From an uncultured Collinsella sp. (GTDB lineage Bacteria; Actinomycetota; Coriobacteriia; Coriobacteriales; Coriobacteriaceae), in assembly GCA_900542905.1 (NCBI GenBank), contig UQPF01000021.1, positions 1-33,411 on the forward strand: a stretch of DNA of 33,411 nucleotides. Direction: 5' to 3'. This document shows positions 1 to 8,212 of the stretch, piece after piece (position 1 is the first letter of the stretch; each line of letters starts with the position of its first letter). Below the pieces are notes generated by a model. The model ran no database searches. It was not told the origin of the DNA and worked only from the letters and a program-made list of their open reading frames with translations. The translations under genes were made by a program, and so were the position numbers.

Positions 1-1476
1 CCCACTCCCGTCGTACGTCCCCACTCCCACCCGCCCCAAAAGAAAAACCCGCCGGTCAAATCTAACATTCTTGCCGGGCCCCGCCGGCCCCGCCAACTCC
101 GTCGGCACATCGACATCTGCCAGAACGCCCTCAAACGGCAGCACCTCAACGGACCGCTCAACAGGCGCGACCGCATCTGCCTTGGCCCGCATGCGCTCCA
201 ACACCGTTGCCGTCTGCCCCAGCACGCCGGCGCTGCGAATCAAATAGACCTCGCAGCCCGCGTCCACCTTGCGTTTGCAATGCACGACGATGCGCTCTCC
301 CGCAGCGGCATCCACGGGGCAAGGCACCTGTGGCCAGCGCTTGGGCACATCGGGACGCGCGTCGGCACCCGGGTAAAATCGGATTTCGAGCGTATCACCC
401 GCCGCCACGGCGGCATCAAGCTCAACCGTCACCTCTTCGTGACCCACCGCCATCAAGTGACCCACGCGCACGCCCTGGTTGATCGCGCGCTCAAAGCTCA
501 TGAGCTCGGCGCCCGAACGGCCCCGCGGATACGCATCGGTAAAGCCGCGGTTGAACGACCTTCCCAGCTCGCGCTCAAGCGCCGGCACCGCAACGGCATC
601 CCATGTGCCGTCGCGCAGCATATTGAGCGCCCGACGCCACACCCTCACCACGTTAAAGACGTAGTCGGGATTTTTCATGCGCCCCTCGATCTTGAGCGAT
701 GCCACGCCGGCGGCAACAAGCTCGGGCAGATGCGCAATGCCCAAGTAGTCACGCGGGCACAGCAGGCGATCCCCTTCGACAGAGACAACACTCTGCCCCG
801 CCTCGTCCACCAAGTCATAGGATAGGCGGCACGGTTGCGTGCAGTCGCCGCGCATCGCCGACCGTCCGCGCCTCAGGGCCGAAAACTCACACGCACCCGA
901 GTATCCAATGCAAATAGCGCCGTGACAGAACACCTCGATGGGAACGCCAGTAGCGCAAAGCGTCCTAATCTCCGCCACGCTCAGCTCGCGCGCCGTCGTC
1001 ACGCGCTCAACGCCCAACTCCTTGGCAGCCAACAGCACGGCACCCTCGCTATGAGCGCCCGCTTGGGTGGACAGGTGAATCTCGACCCCCGGAATCGCCG
1101 CACGAAGCGCGCAAGCCAGCCCGGCATCTGCCACAATCAGCGCATCGGCACCCAACGCGTGCGCATGCGCCCCCAACGCCACGGCGTCGGCAAGCTCATC
1201 ATCGAACACGAACACGTTGAGCGTCACGTACACACGCACGCCATGGGCATGGGCCACGGCACAACCGCGCGCGAACTCATCATCGCTAAAGCCATGCGCG
1301 CTCACTCGAGCGTTGAATCCGTCCAGCCCCGCATAGATGGCATCGGCACCCGCCGCAATCGCCGCGAGCATCTGGTCGAGCCCGCCAGCAGGCGCCAGCA
1401 GTTCGGGCAGCGCCACTCCAGCCGCCGCCAACTCGCTTTCGCATTGTCCGCTCGGTTCCATCGGCCGAATCGCCAT
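1..1476 (-). CDS. U32 peptidase-family protein (3' end outside window)
   Basis: This frame is open from the ATG at 1476 to the window edge, giving 492 residues with no stop, so the C-terminus is missing. The N-terminal half is a U32 domain: it begins PELLAPAGG near residue 24 and carries the family signature at about residues 181-199 (EVFCHGAICIGYSGACEFS). A second cysteine pair follows shortly after (DCTQPC). These four cysteines are the usual iron-sulfur ligands of U32 proteins. SLKIEGRMK is another conserved block. U32 proteins of this class take part in RNA hydroxylation or ubiquinone-type O2-independent hydroxylation. The length beyond the U32 core suggests the longer RlhA-like class (23S rRNA cytidine hydroxylation), but this is inference. 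AAGGAG lies 7 nt before the start. It diverges from the penicillin-binding protein gene across a 161-bp gap that contains a 10-bp palindrome (CGAGGCCTCG, 1536-1545). Confidence 0.9.
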   Translation of the reverse strand, partial: MAIRPMEPSGQCESELAAAGVALPELLAPAGGLDQMLAAIAAGADAIYAGLDGFNARVSAHGFSDDEFARGCAVAHAHGVRVYVTLNVFVFDDELADAVALGAHAHALGADALIVADAGLACALRAAIPGVEIHLSTQAGAHSEGAVLLAAKELGVERVTTARELSVAEIRTLCATGVPIEVFCHGAICIGYSGACEFSALRRGRSAMRGDCTQPCRLSYDLVDEAGQSVVSVEGDRLLCPRDYLGIAHLPELVAAGVASLKIEGRMKNPDYVFNVVRVWRRALNMLRDGTWDAVAVPALERELGRSFNRGFTDAYPRGRSGAELMSFERAINQGVRVGHLMAVGHEEVTVELDAAVAAGDTLEIRFYPGADARPDVPKRWPQVPCPVDAAAGERIVVHCKRKVDAGCEVYLIRSAGVLGQTATVLERMRAKADAVAPVERSVEVLPFEGVLADVDVPTELAGPAGPGKNVRFDRRVFLLGRVGVGTYDGSG

Positions 1477-1637
1477 CGGTAAACTCCTTGCCAAGGTGTG
1501 CTTTCACTCTGAAAATTGCTGCCAACCAGCATACACGAGGCCTCGCGTGCCCTGATTGGTTTATCGTGTAATAACTTATGTCCATCCTGCCCGGCAGCAT
1601 ACCTGCCGCCTGGCACGACATACCCGGAGGTCAATCT

Positions 1638-3842
1638 ATGGGTCCTCGCCAACGACAGGAACGCAGTCGCTCCAAGACGCATGTCCTTCCCATGATCTTG
1701 CTCTCGTTTTTGGGCTTTCTGCTTATCGCGGGCGTAGCGTTTGGCATCGGCATGATCGGCAACGTCAACCGCTGGCTGTCCGACCTGCCCGACTACACCG
1801 ACGCGAACGCTTACCTGGTAAGTGAGCCCACCGAAATCGTCGACTGCAACGGCAACAAGATCGCGAGTTTCTACACTCAAAACCGTAAGTCCATCACCAA
1901 GGACCAAGTGTCCCCGTATGTGCTGCAGGGCACTGTCGACGTTGAGGACGAGCGCTTCTACGAGCATGGCGGCATCGACCTTTGGGGCATTGCGCGCGCA
2001 TCGGTGGCAACCCTCACCGGCGGCCACGAGGGCGCATCGACCATCACCCAGCAGCTGGTTCGCAACACCATCTTGCAGGAGGAACAATTCGACTCGACCA
2101 TCGAGCGTAAGGTGCGCGAGGCCTATATCGCCATCAAGATGGAGGATATGTACTCCAAGGACGAGATCCTCATGATGTACCTCAACACCATCTACTACGG
2201 CCATGGAGCATATGGCATCGAGGCCGCCGCCGAGACCTATCTGTCCAAGACCGCCGCCGACCTCAGCCTGAGCGAGGCCGCGCTGCTCATCGGCCTTCCC
2301 AACTCGCCCTCGCAGTACGACCCCACGGTTAATCCCGACCTGGCGCTGTCCCGCCGCAACAAGGTTCTGGACAACATGCTGCGTCTGGGCCACATCACGC
2401 AGGAAGAGCACGATGCCGCACAGGCTGAGCCCATCACGCTTAACGTGACCGAGATTTCGGGCAGTGGCGTCGATGTGTACTCTCAACCCTACTTTGTCTC
2501 CTACGTAAAGCAGCTGCTTGAGCAGGAGTTCTCCACCGACGTGCTCTTTAAGGGCGGTCTGACCGTCAAGACCACCATCGACCCCACCATGCAACAGGTT
2601 GCCGAGGAGGCTGTGCGCTCACAACTCGACACGCTTTCTCTCGACGGCCTGGACATGGGCATGGTCGTCGTTGACCCCAAGACTGGCTACATCAAGTGCA
2701 TGGTGGGCGGCTACGACTATAACGCCGACGAGAATCACGTGAACCACGCTACGGCAAAGCGCCCCGTGGGCTCCACGTTTAAGGCCTTTACGCTGGCAAC
2801 CGCCATCCAAAACGGTATGAACCCCAACGTCACCCTCAACTGCAACTCGCCTCTTACAGCCAAGGGCACCACGACCAAGGTGCAAAACTATGCCAACCAG
2901 AGCTATGGCAACATCACGCTTAAGCAGGCAACGGCATACTCATCCAACACCGGCTACATTCAGGTGGCAGAAGCCATCGGCAACAACAAGATCATGTCGC
3001 TCGTCAAAAAGCTCGGCATCGATCCCGCCAAGGACAATATCGAGGACGTTCCCGTCATGACGCTCGGCACCGGGTCCATCTCGCCGCTCGAGATGGCATC
3101 GGCCTACGCCTCTTTTGCCAATGGCGGCCATTATCGCCAGCCGATCGCCATCACCGAGATCGACTCGCGCACCGGCTCGGTTCTGTACCAGCACACCGAC
3201 AATCCCACGCAGGTGCTCACCGAAGGCGAGGCTGCCGCGGTTACCGACGTTCTATCCGGCGTCATGCAGGGCAGCGGCACGGGTGCCGCCGGCGCGCTGA
3301 GCGTCAACCAGCCCTATGCCGGCAAGACGGGCACCACTGACAACACCACCAACCTGTGGTTCTGCGGCTACACGCCGCAACTGGCATGCGCCCTGTGGAC
3401 CGGTTATTCTGCCGGCGAGATTCCCATCCAAAAGTACGGTACGGACCTGCTGGGCGACAGCACCAACCTGCCCGTCTTTAAGAAGTTCATGAACACTGTT
3501 TTGGCCGGAACCGAACGCGAGGAGTTCCCGACCGGAACGGCCCCCACGTACAAGAACAATAACGTCTGGAAGTTCTACGGCACAAAAAACAAAAAAGAAG
3601 ACGAAGAGGAAAAGGAAGAGGAAAAGGAAGAGGAAAAGGAAGAGGAAGAGGAAGAGACCACCACGACGACCACGACGACAACCACGACCACCGAAACCCC
3701 GGGCGGCAACACCACCGGCGATAGCGGTACGACGGGTGGCGACGGTGGCACAGGTGGCGACGGTGGCACGGGCGGCGACGGTGGCACGCCGACGCCTACC
3801 CCCGATCCTACGCCCACGCCCGACCCCTCTACGGGCCAGTAA
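1638..3842 (+). CDS. class A penicillin-binding protein (PBP1A-type transglycosylase/transpeptidase)
   Basis: A bifunctional peptidoglycan synthase of 734 residues anchored in the cytoplasmic membrane. One N-terminal membrane segment spans about residues 17-41. The GT51 transglycosylase domain follows, with the catalytic EDERFYEH block near residues 103-110 and GASTITQQLVRNTIL near 132-146. The transpeptidase domain has STFK (nucleophile Ser about 379), SSN (about 435-437) and KTGTT (about 563). It polymerises lipid II and cross-links the peptides. The start was placed at the ATG at 1638 because GGAGG lies 7 nt upstream; an in-frame ATG at 1578 would add 20 residues but lacks a good ribosome binding site. 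The last ~70 residues are low-complexity: Glu/Lys-rich, then a run of 12 Thr, then Gly/Asp/Thr repeats and a Pro/Thr end. A terminator follows. Confidence 0.96.
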   Translation: MGPRQRQERSRSKTHVLPMILLSFLGFLLIAGVAFGIGMIGNVNRWLSDLPDYTDANAYLVSEPTEIVDCNGNKIASFYTQNRKSITKDQVSPYVLQGTVDVEDERFYEHGGIDLWGIARASVATLTGGHEGASTITQQLVRNTILQEEQFDSTIERKVREAYIAIKMEDMYSKDEILMMYLNTIYYGHGAYGIEAAAETYLSKTAADLSLSEAALLIGLPNSPSQYDPTVNPDLALSRRNKVLDNMLRLGHITQEEHDAAQAEPITLNVTEISGSGVDVYSQPYFVSYVKQLLEQEFSTDVLFKGGLTVKTTIDPTMQQVAEEAVRSQLDTLSLDGLDMGMVVVDPKTGYIKCMVGGYDYNADENHVNHATAKRPVGSTFKAFTLATAIQNGMNPNVTLNCNSPLTAKGTTTKVQNYANQSYGNITLKQATAYSSNTGYIQVAEAIGNNKIMSLVKKLGIDPAKDNIEDVPVMTLGTGSISPLEMASAYASFANGGHYRQPIAITEIDSRTGSVLYQHTDNPTQVLTEGEAAAVTDVLSGVMQGSGTGAAGALSVNQPYAGKTGTTDNTTNLWFCGYTPQLACALWTGYSAGEIPIQKYGTDLLGDSTNLPVFKKFMNTVLAGTEREEFPTGTAPTYKNNNVWKFYGTKNKKEDEEEKEEEKEEEKEEEEEETTTTTTTTTTTTETPGGNTTGDSGTTGGDGGTGGDGGTGGDGGTPTPTPDPTPTPDPSTGQ
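3603..3788 (+). repeat. tandem repeats coding for the PBP C-terminal tail
   Basis: Three exact 12-bp units (GAAGAGGAAAAG) occupy 3603-3638 and are followed by further GAAGAG units. A Thr-codon run follows. Three near-identical 18-bp units occupy 3735-3788 (GGTGGCGACGGTGGCACR pattern, third copy with one change). All unit lengths are multiples of three, so copy-number changes keep the reading frame. Confidence 0.9.
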
Positions 3843-3867
3843 GCGCACAGGACGACTGACACCAAGG

Positions 3868-3908
3868 CGCCCGAGCAGCACGTACGCTGCTCGGGCGTTT
3901 CTTTATTT
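3868..3908 (+). terminator. rho-independent terminator of the PBP gene
   Basis: A perfect 12-bp stem (CGCCCGAGCAGC at 3868-3879 with its complement at 3886-3897), a 6-nt loop, and the T-rich run TTTCTTTATTT. It lies 25 bp after the stop codon. Confidence 0.93.
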
Positions 3909-3975
3909 CGGCAGATGCCATAAGATGCCACGACGGCCCCGGCTGCAAGACCGATAGGGCAACAGGCGACGGCAT

Positions 3976-4009
3976 GCAAAAAGGGCGCTGACCTTCGTCA
4001 ACGCCCTCG
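3976..4009 (-). terminator. rho-independent terminator of argR
   Basis: Read on the minus strand, GAGGGCGTTGAC pairs with GTCAGCGCCCTT (one G-T wobble) around a short GAAG loop and is followed by a T run. It sits about 50 bp beyond the argR stop, facing the terminator of the convergent PBP gene. Confidence 0.85.
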
Positions 4010-4057
4010 GCAATTACCTATAGCAACAATCGACGCAGCAGCGGCGCCGCGCATCCC

Positions 4058-4495
4058 CTACTTATGAGAGTTACTCAGCTTGTTGATGAGTGCCTCAAGA
4101 CGCTCGCCGTCCTCGGCCGTCTGCGCAATGACCAAAATCGTGTCGTTGCCGGCAAGCGAGCCGAGCACGTCGGGCAGCTCCGCAGCATCGACAGCTGCGG
4201 CAATACCAGAAGCCGTACCGGGCTGCGCCTTGATCATAACCAGATTATCGGTGCGCAGTACGCCGGTAACCAACTCGGAAACCATGCGCTGCAGATGCAG
4301 GTCCTCGGCAAGGACATAGATGCCCTCGGGGAGCTTACGCAGTCCCATGTCCGCGATATCACGCGAAACGGTCGCCTGCGTGCAATCGAAACCCATGGCG
4401 CGAAGCTCGTCTACCAAAACGCGCTGCGTACGTACGTCCTTATTGCGAACAATATCTCTAATGGCATCCTGGCGCCCATTGCGTTTTTTGGCCAT
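4058..4495 (-). CDS. argR: arginine repressor ArgR
   Basis: A 145-residue ArgR/AhrC family protein. The N-terminal winged helix-turn-helix covers about residues 5-70 (RQDAIRDIV, TQATVSRDIADMGL). The C-terminal oligomerisation and arginine-binding domain contains GNDTILVIAQTAEDG. The family forms arginine-bound hexamers that repress arginine biosynthesis and often activate catabolism. The start is the ATG at 4495 with GAGG 6 nt upstream; an in-frame TTG at 4528 lies inside a palindrome and is less likely. No arginine genes are adjacent, so it probably acts in trans. It is followed by its own terminator. Confidence 0.96.
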   Translation of the reverse strand: MAKKRNGRQDAIRDIVRNKDVRTQRVLVDELRAMGFDCTQATVSRDIADMGLRKLPEGIYVLAEDLHLQRMVSELVTGVLRTDNLVMIKAQPGTASGIAAAVDAAELPDVLGSLAGNDTILVIAQTAEDGERLEALINKLSNSHK

Positions 4496-4525
4496 ACAAA
4501 ACCTCACTCCAAAAGATGGTGGAGA

Positions 4526-4575
4526 CAATCACTTAGTGATTGAATAGTTTAGCGCTATTTGAGGGTTTTTGTGAA
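4526..4575 (-). promoter_or_regulatory. argR promoter with palindrome at the start point
   Basis: On the minus strand, TTCACA (4570-4575) and TAAACT (4546-4551) are spaced 18 bp and resemble sigma-70 boxes (5/6 and 4/6). A perfect 17-bp palindrome (CAATCACT-T-AGTGATTG, 4526-4542) covers the expected start point, so a repressor operator, possibly for ArgR itself, is plausible. It does not match the classic TGAAT-N4-ATTCA ARG box. Confidence 0.5.
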
Positions 4576-4585
4576 TAAGAACGCA

Positions 4586-4618
4586 TTTCGAAACAATTCC
4601 ATGCAATTTATTTCGAAA
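4586..4618. repeat. paired TTTCGAAA palindromes
   Basis: Two identical 8-bp palindromes TTTCGAAA at 4586-4593 and 4611-4618 start 25 bp apart in the gap upstream of argR. The spacing and location suggest a binding site for a dimeric regulator, but no regulator can be assigned. Confidence 0.4.
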
Positions 4619-4627
4619 ATCACACTA

Positions 4628-5662
4628 CTAGACAGTCCTGGCGCCCGAACGATTGAAAAAGGCCGCCAGGTGCGTATACAACGCACACCGCATGGGCTTG
4701 GCACCAGCTATCGAACCATAGAGCAGACCTAGGCCACGATGATTGCCTTTAAGAGCCGCAACCATCTGACGGGTACGCTGCGCTTCGAGCATATCATGCA
4801 AACGGGCCGAACGCTCTATTGAAGACACCCCATGGGGGCTCAGGCACAAATTATCGATGCAGGCGACCAGGCCGGTGTAGTAATACCGCTGGCAGACCAG
4901 TTTCAACTGCTCGCTACCGCCCGCGACGGCAAGCGAGTCGACAAGCCTGTCGAGCGCCCCGATATCATCAGAAAGCCTGGCAAACATCGTAGGGTCAAAC
5001 GTCTCCGTAATCGACGGCGCCACTGCATGAAAACGGGCACGGTCACATCCCGAAACGCACTTTGCACGCGAAAGCGCGAACGTCAAAAAAGACACCGTAC
5101 GAAATGCATCGCCATGCGCAAGGCATGCCTCAAAGAGGGCGCGATCATACAGCACGCCAGAGGTCTGTCGGATTAAACCACAGGAGACCAATAGGGTCAG
5201 GCAAGCAGCCTGGTCCTCATCTTCAGAAACGGAGGGCGCGTCCAAAACTCGGGAATGGCGCTCGCGGTGAACATCGTAGCGATCGAGCGAAACAGAGGGA
5301 AACACGATGTCAGCCGAAGCGTCGCAGGAGCTTTCGACCATCTGCGAAAGGGACTGCGGCGCAAACCACTCATTGGCATTCATCGCAATGATCTGGGAGC
5401 CACGCGAAGCCGCGAAGCCGGCACGCAGGCAGGCGCCAGGCGCTGGGTCCTCAACATCAATCAAATCAATATGAATGTCCCTGCCGGCGGCAACTTCGAG
5501 CGAATGACGCACACCAGCTACCACGTCGCGGCAAACGACGACAATTTGCGAATCGTAGAGGTCTTGGTTCTGGATGCTCTCGAGAGCGCGCATCGTATAG
5601 CTGGGCGAACCCTCAACAATCAGGATCACCGAAAGTCGCGGATGCGAACCACGTCGAACCAA
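4628..5662 (-). CDS. glycosyltransferase family 2-like protein, degenerate active site
   Basis: A 344-residue protein whose first ~130 residues follow the GT-A fold pattern of family 2 glycosyltransferases: LSVILIVEGSPSYTMRALESI (residues 10-30), then IVVVCRD, then an acceptor-side helix and IIAMNANEWFAP (91-102). In active GT2 enzymes this last block normally carries the DxD/DDD metal-binding acids; here the position reads NANE, so sugar-nucleotide binding may be lost or altered. The remaining ~200 residues are unrecognised. The start is a TTG at 5662 with GAGAGGA about 8 nt upstream; no in-frame ATG occurs nearby. It ends 133 bp before argR on the same strand. It could be a surface-glycan or teichoic-type transferase, or a non-catalytic paralogue. 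Confidence 0.7.
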   Translation of the reverse strand: MVRRGSHPRLSVILIVEGSPSYTMRALESIQNQDLYDSQIVVVCRDVVAGVRHSLEVAAGRDIHIDLIDVEDPAPGACLRAGFAASRGSQIIAMNANEWFAPQSLSQMVESSCDASADIVFPSVSLDRYDVHRERHSRVLDAPSVSEDEDQAACLTLLVSCGLIRQTSGVLYDRALFEACLAHGDAFRTVSFLTFALSRAKCVSGCDRARFHAVAPSITETFDPTMFARLSDDIGALDRLVDSLAVAGGSEQLKLVCQRYYYTGLVACIDNLCLSPHGVSSIERSARLHDMLEAQRTRQMVAALKGNHRGLGLLYGSIAGAKPMRCALYTHLAAFFNRSGARTV

Positions 5663-5676
5663 GTTTTCCGTCCTCT

Positions 5677-5699
5677 CGACAGCTGTTAATCAACTGTCG
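5677..5699. promoter_or_regulatory. imperfect palindrome before the glycosyltransferase-like gene
   Basis: CGACAG at 5677-5682 and CTGTCG at 5694-5699 form the ends of a 23-bp imperfect palindrome (interior TG...CA also symmetric). It lies just upstream of the ribosome binding site of the gene starting at 5662, so it could be an operator or a small leader hairpin. Confidence 0.35.
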
Positions 5700-5823
5700 T
5701 TCATGGTACACCCCGTCATTTAATGCGGACGGACGCCCGTCGCGATGCACGTCAAGAACAGATGTTGCACACGCCCCGCCCACAGGCGCCGCGCACAAAG
5801 ATCGCCGTCAGGTAGCACCTTCC

Positions 5824-6648
5824 CTAATCGAGCACCACAAGCTCGGTGGGGTCGTAGTTCACACCCATAAAGGTTAGACCGCATGCGGGCGCCGTGGGGC
5901 CCGCAGCGGTTCGGTCGCAGGCATCAATTACCTCGCGCATCCACTCGGGATCGCGGCGATGCATGCCGATCTCGACGAGGGTGCCCACAATGGTTCGCAC
6001 CATCGAATGTAAAAACGCATTGCCCTCGATGGTAAACGTGAGGATGTCCTCGCCAAAGGCGACCTCATGACCAAACTCGGCACGCATTACACAACGGTGC
6101 GTAGGCTTTCCCACGGCAGAGGCGACCTTGCAAAAGCTCTTAAAGTCCTGCTCGCCCAAAAGCGCAGGGCAGGCGGCCGCCATCGCATCGACGTCAAGGG
6201 GATAGCGATGCCACCACACGGCACCGCGTGACAGCACGGGCCGCGCGTCGCGATCGGCAATACGGTAGGTGTAGGTACGAGAACGCGCGTCAAAACGTGC
6301 AGAAAAGCCCTTACGAGCCCTGTAGACCTCGCTTACGGCGATATCTTTGCCCAGGAGGGCATCCATAGCCCGCAACCATCTACGGCGCGTTAAAGCGAGC
6401 TCAGCGGCCGTCACAGGCACGCTGATGTACTGAGCAACCGCATGAACGCCAGCATCGGTACGGCCGGCGCACGTCAAATCGATTGGACGGCGCAGCAACG
6501 TCTCGATTGCACGGCGTAGCTCGCCCGCAACCGTCGTCTGGCCCGGCTGCTCGGCAAATCCGCTATAGGAGGAGCCATCGTAGGCCACACGAAATACAAG
6601 GGTGGCGTCAAGCTCTGGAATCGAATTAAATTCAGACGGCGCAGTCAT
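5824..6648 (-). CDS. truA: tRNA pseudouridine synthase A
   Basis: A 274-residue TruA, which converts uridines 38-40 of tRNA anticodon stems to pseudouridine. The catalytic aspartate is D65 in CAGRTDAGVHA. Other family blocks are VAYDGSSYSGFAEQPG (22-37), FSARFDARSRTYTYRI, FKSFCK and FLHSMVRTIVGTL. The ATG at 6648 follows AGGGAG by 5 nt. It lies downstream of rplQ, as in many Gram-positive genomes, but behind a strong terminator, so expression depends on read-through or on its own promoter, which I could not identify. Confidence 0.96.
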   Translation of the reverse strand: MTAPSEFNSIPELDATLVFRVAYDGSSYSGFAEQPGQTTVAGELRRAIETLLRRPIDLTCAGRTDAGVHAVAQYISVPVTAAELALTRRRWLRAMDALLGKDIAVSEVYRARKGFSARFDARSRTYTYRIADRDARPVLSRGAVWWHRYPLDVDAMAAACPALLGEQDFKSFCKVASAVGKPTHRCVMRAEFGHEVAFGEDILTFTIEGNAFLHSMVRTIVGTLVEIGMHRRDPEWMREVIDACDRTAAGPTAPACGLTFMGVNYDPTELVVLD

Positions 6649-6683
6649 GGGCGCTCCCTACAAACAAGCAACGGTATTGCGAC

Positions 6684-6714
6684 AAAAAAAGAGGGGTACG
6701 CGAACGTACCCCTC
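6684..6714 (-). terminator. terminator of the ribosomal protein operon (after rplQ)
   Basis: On the minus strand a perfect 10-bp stem (GAGGGGTACG / CGTACCCCTC) closes a TTCG loop and runs into seven T residues. It lies 26 bp after the rplQ stop and separates the ribosomal operon from truA. Confidence 0.95.
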
Positions 6715-6740
6715 GAATATAGCCTATGCAGACGTAATGT

Positions 6741-7208
6741 CTACTCAGCGGTCTCCTCAGCGGGAGCCTCCTCGACAGCCTCGACCTTCTTGGGAGCAGC
6801 GGCCTTCTTGGGGGCCGGAGCAGCCTTCTTGGCCTTAGGCGTGCAAGGCTCGGTGACGAGCTCCATGATAACGATAGGAGCATTGTCGCCCTTACGGTTA
6901 CCGAGCTTCATGATGCGGGTGTAACCGCCGTTGCGGTCCTGCCACATGCCCTGAGCAGCCTTGTCGAAAATCTCGGCAACGAGCTGCTTATCGCCGAGCT
7001 TGGCGATAGCAAGACGACGAGAGTGCAGGTCGCCCTTCTTGGCCCAGGTGATGATCGGGTCGACGACCGAACGCAGCGCCTTAGCGCGGGTCTCGGTGGT
7101 CTTGATGCGGTCGTTCTCGAAGAGGGCCTTAGCAAGGCTCTTCTTCATGGCCTTGGTGTGGCTCGCATCGGTGCCGAGCTTCAGGCCCTTCTTAACGTTG
7201 TGACGCAT
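6741..7208 (-). CDS. rplQ: 50S ribosomal protein L17
   Basis: A 155-residue L17. The core (residues 1-120) has the typical start MRHNVKKGLKLG and the block TETRAKALRSVVD; it binds 23S rRNA near the exit tunnel. The final ~35 residues are an Ala/Lys/Glu tail (KKAAPAPKKAAAPKK and on to an acidic end), a lineage extension beyond the usual ~120 residues. AGGAG precedes the ATG. It is the last gene of the operon before the terminator, 30 bp after rpoA. Confidence 0.97.
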   Translation of the reverse strand: MRHNVKKGLKLGTDASHTKAMKKSLAKALFENDRIKTTETRAKALRSVVDPIITWAKKGDLHSRRLAIAKLGDKQLVAEIFDKAAQGMWQDRNGGYTRIMKLGNRKGDNAPIVIMELVTEPCTPKAKKAAPAPKKAAAPKKVEAVEEAPAEETAE

Positions 7209-7238
7209 GGTCTAGTTTCTCCTCAAATATGCGAAGCA

Positions 7239-8180
7239 TTAAGCCTTCAGGCTCAGGCCCATGGACTCAAGCTTGTCCTTCACTTCCTCGATCGACTTAA
7301 CACCGAAGTTACGGATGTTGAGCAGATCGTTCTCCGAGAACTCAACGAGCTGACGGACCGAGTGAATGCTGGCGCGCTTAAGGCAGTTGTAGGAACGGAC
7401 GGAAAGGTCCAGGTCCTCGATCTGCTTGTCCAGCTCGGCGTTGTCGTTGGTGACCTCGGGAGCGAAGATCGAAGCCTCCTCCTCGACCTCGGGGGTCTCG
7501 GCAAGGTTCATAAAGGCGGCCATATGCTGGTTGATGATATTGGCAGCCTGAACCACGGCGTCGCGCGGAGCGATGGAACCGTTGGTCTCGATCTCGAGGA
7601 CAAGGCGGTCGTAGTCGGTATGCTGGCCGACACGGCAAGCCTCAACGAGCTTGGCGCAACGGGACACCGGCGAGTACAGCGAGTCGACGTGGATCACACC
7701 GATGGGATCGTTGTCACGCTTGTTAGCCTCGCCAGAGACATAGCCGCGACCATAGCCGATGCGCATGCTCATGGTGAGATGGCCGCCCTCGGTGAGTGTA
7801 GCAATGTGCTGCTCGGGGTTGACCAGCTCAAACTCGGACGGAATAAAGAAGTCCGCACCGGTGACCTCACAGGGGCCGTCAACCGAGATGGTGGCGGTCG
7901 CCTCGTCGGTCGTGCCGAGAGCCCTGAAGACAAGACCCTTGACATTCAGGACGATGTCGGTGACATCCTCGACCATGTTAGGGATGGTCATGAACTCGTG
8001 CTGCGCACCATCGATCTGAATGGCCTCGACGGCGGCACCCTCGAGCGAGGACAGAAGAACGCGACGAAGCGAGTTACCCAGCGTATCACCGTAGCCACGC
8101 TCGAGCGGCTCGACGGAGACACGAGCAGAGGTCTCGTTGATCTCTTCGACCTGAACCTGAGGCCTAATGAATTCTGACAT
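7239..8180 (-). CDS. rpoA: DNA-directed RNA polymerase subunit alpha
   Basis: A 313-residue alpha subunit. The N-terminal domain (about 1-230) contains the dimerisation and assembly motif GYGDTLGNSLRRVLLSSLEG (29-48). A linker around 230-245 is acidic. The C-terminal domain (about 250-313) has SVRSYNCLKRASIHSVRQL and IRNFGVKSIEEV, which contact UP elements and activators. GGAGG lies 5 nt before the ATG. It sits between rpsD and rplQ as in the standard alpha operon. Confidence 0.98.
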   Translation of the reverse strand: MSEFIRPQVQVEEINETSARVSVEPLERGYGDTLGNSLRRVLLSSLEGAAVEAIQIDGAQHEFMTIPNMVEDVTDIVLNVKGLVFRALGTTDEATATISVDGPCEVTGADFFIPSEFELVNPEQHIATLTEGGHLTMSMRIGYGRGYVSGEANKRDNDPIGVIHVDSLYSPVSRCAKLVEACRVGQHTDYDRLVLEIETNGSIAPRDAVVQAANIINQHMAAFMNLAETPEVEEEASIFAPEVTNDNAELDKQIEDLDLSVRSYNCLKRASIHSVRQLVEFSENDLLNIRNFGVKSIEEVKDKLESMGLSLKA

Positions 8181-8212
8181 GTATTACCTCCAGCCTCAGC
8201 AGCCCGGATGGA

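Noticed and set aside
1302..2594. A minus-strand frame open for 430 codons
   Set aside because: It is antisense to the penicillin-binding protein gene and overlaps the start of the U32 gene; both of those have clear motifs.
3603..3788. Short regular repeats that could suggest a CRISPR array
   Set aside because: The repeats are contiguous, have no spacers and lie within a coding frame. No CRISPR array was seen anywhere in the window.
4570..4590. A TGAAT half-site that might be an ARG box upstream of argR
   Set aside because: The spacing to the next ATT is wrong for TGAAT-N4-ATTCA and the second half is incomplete.
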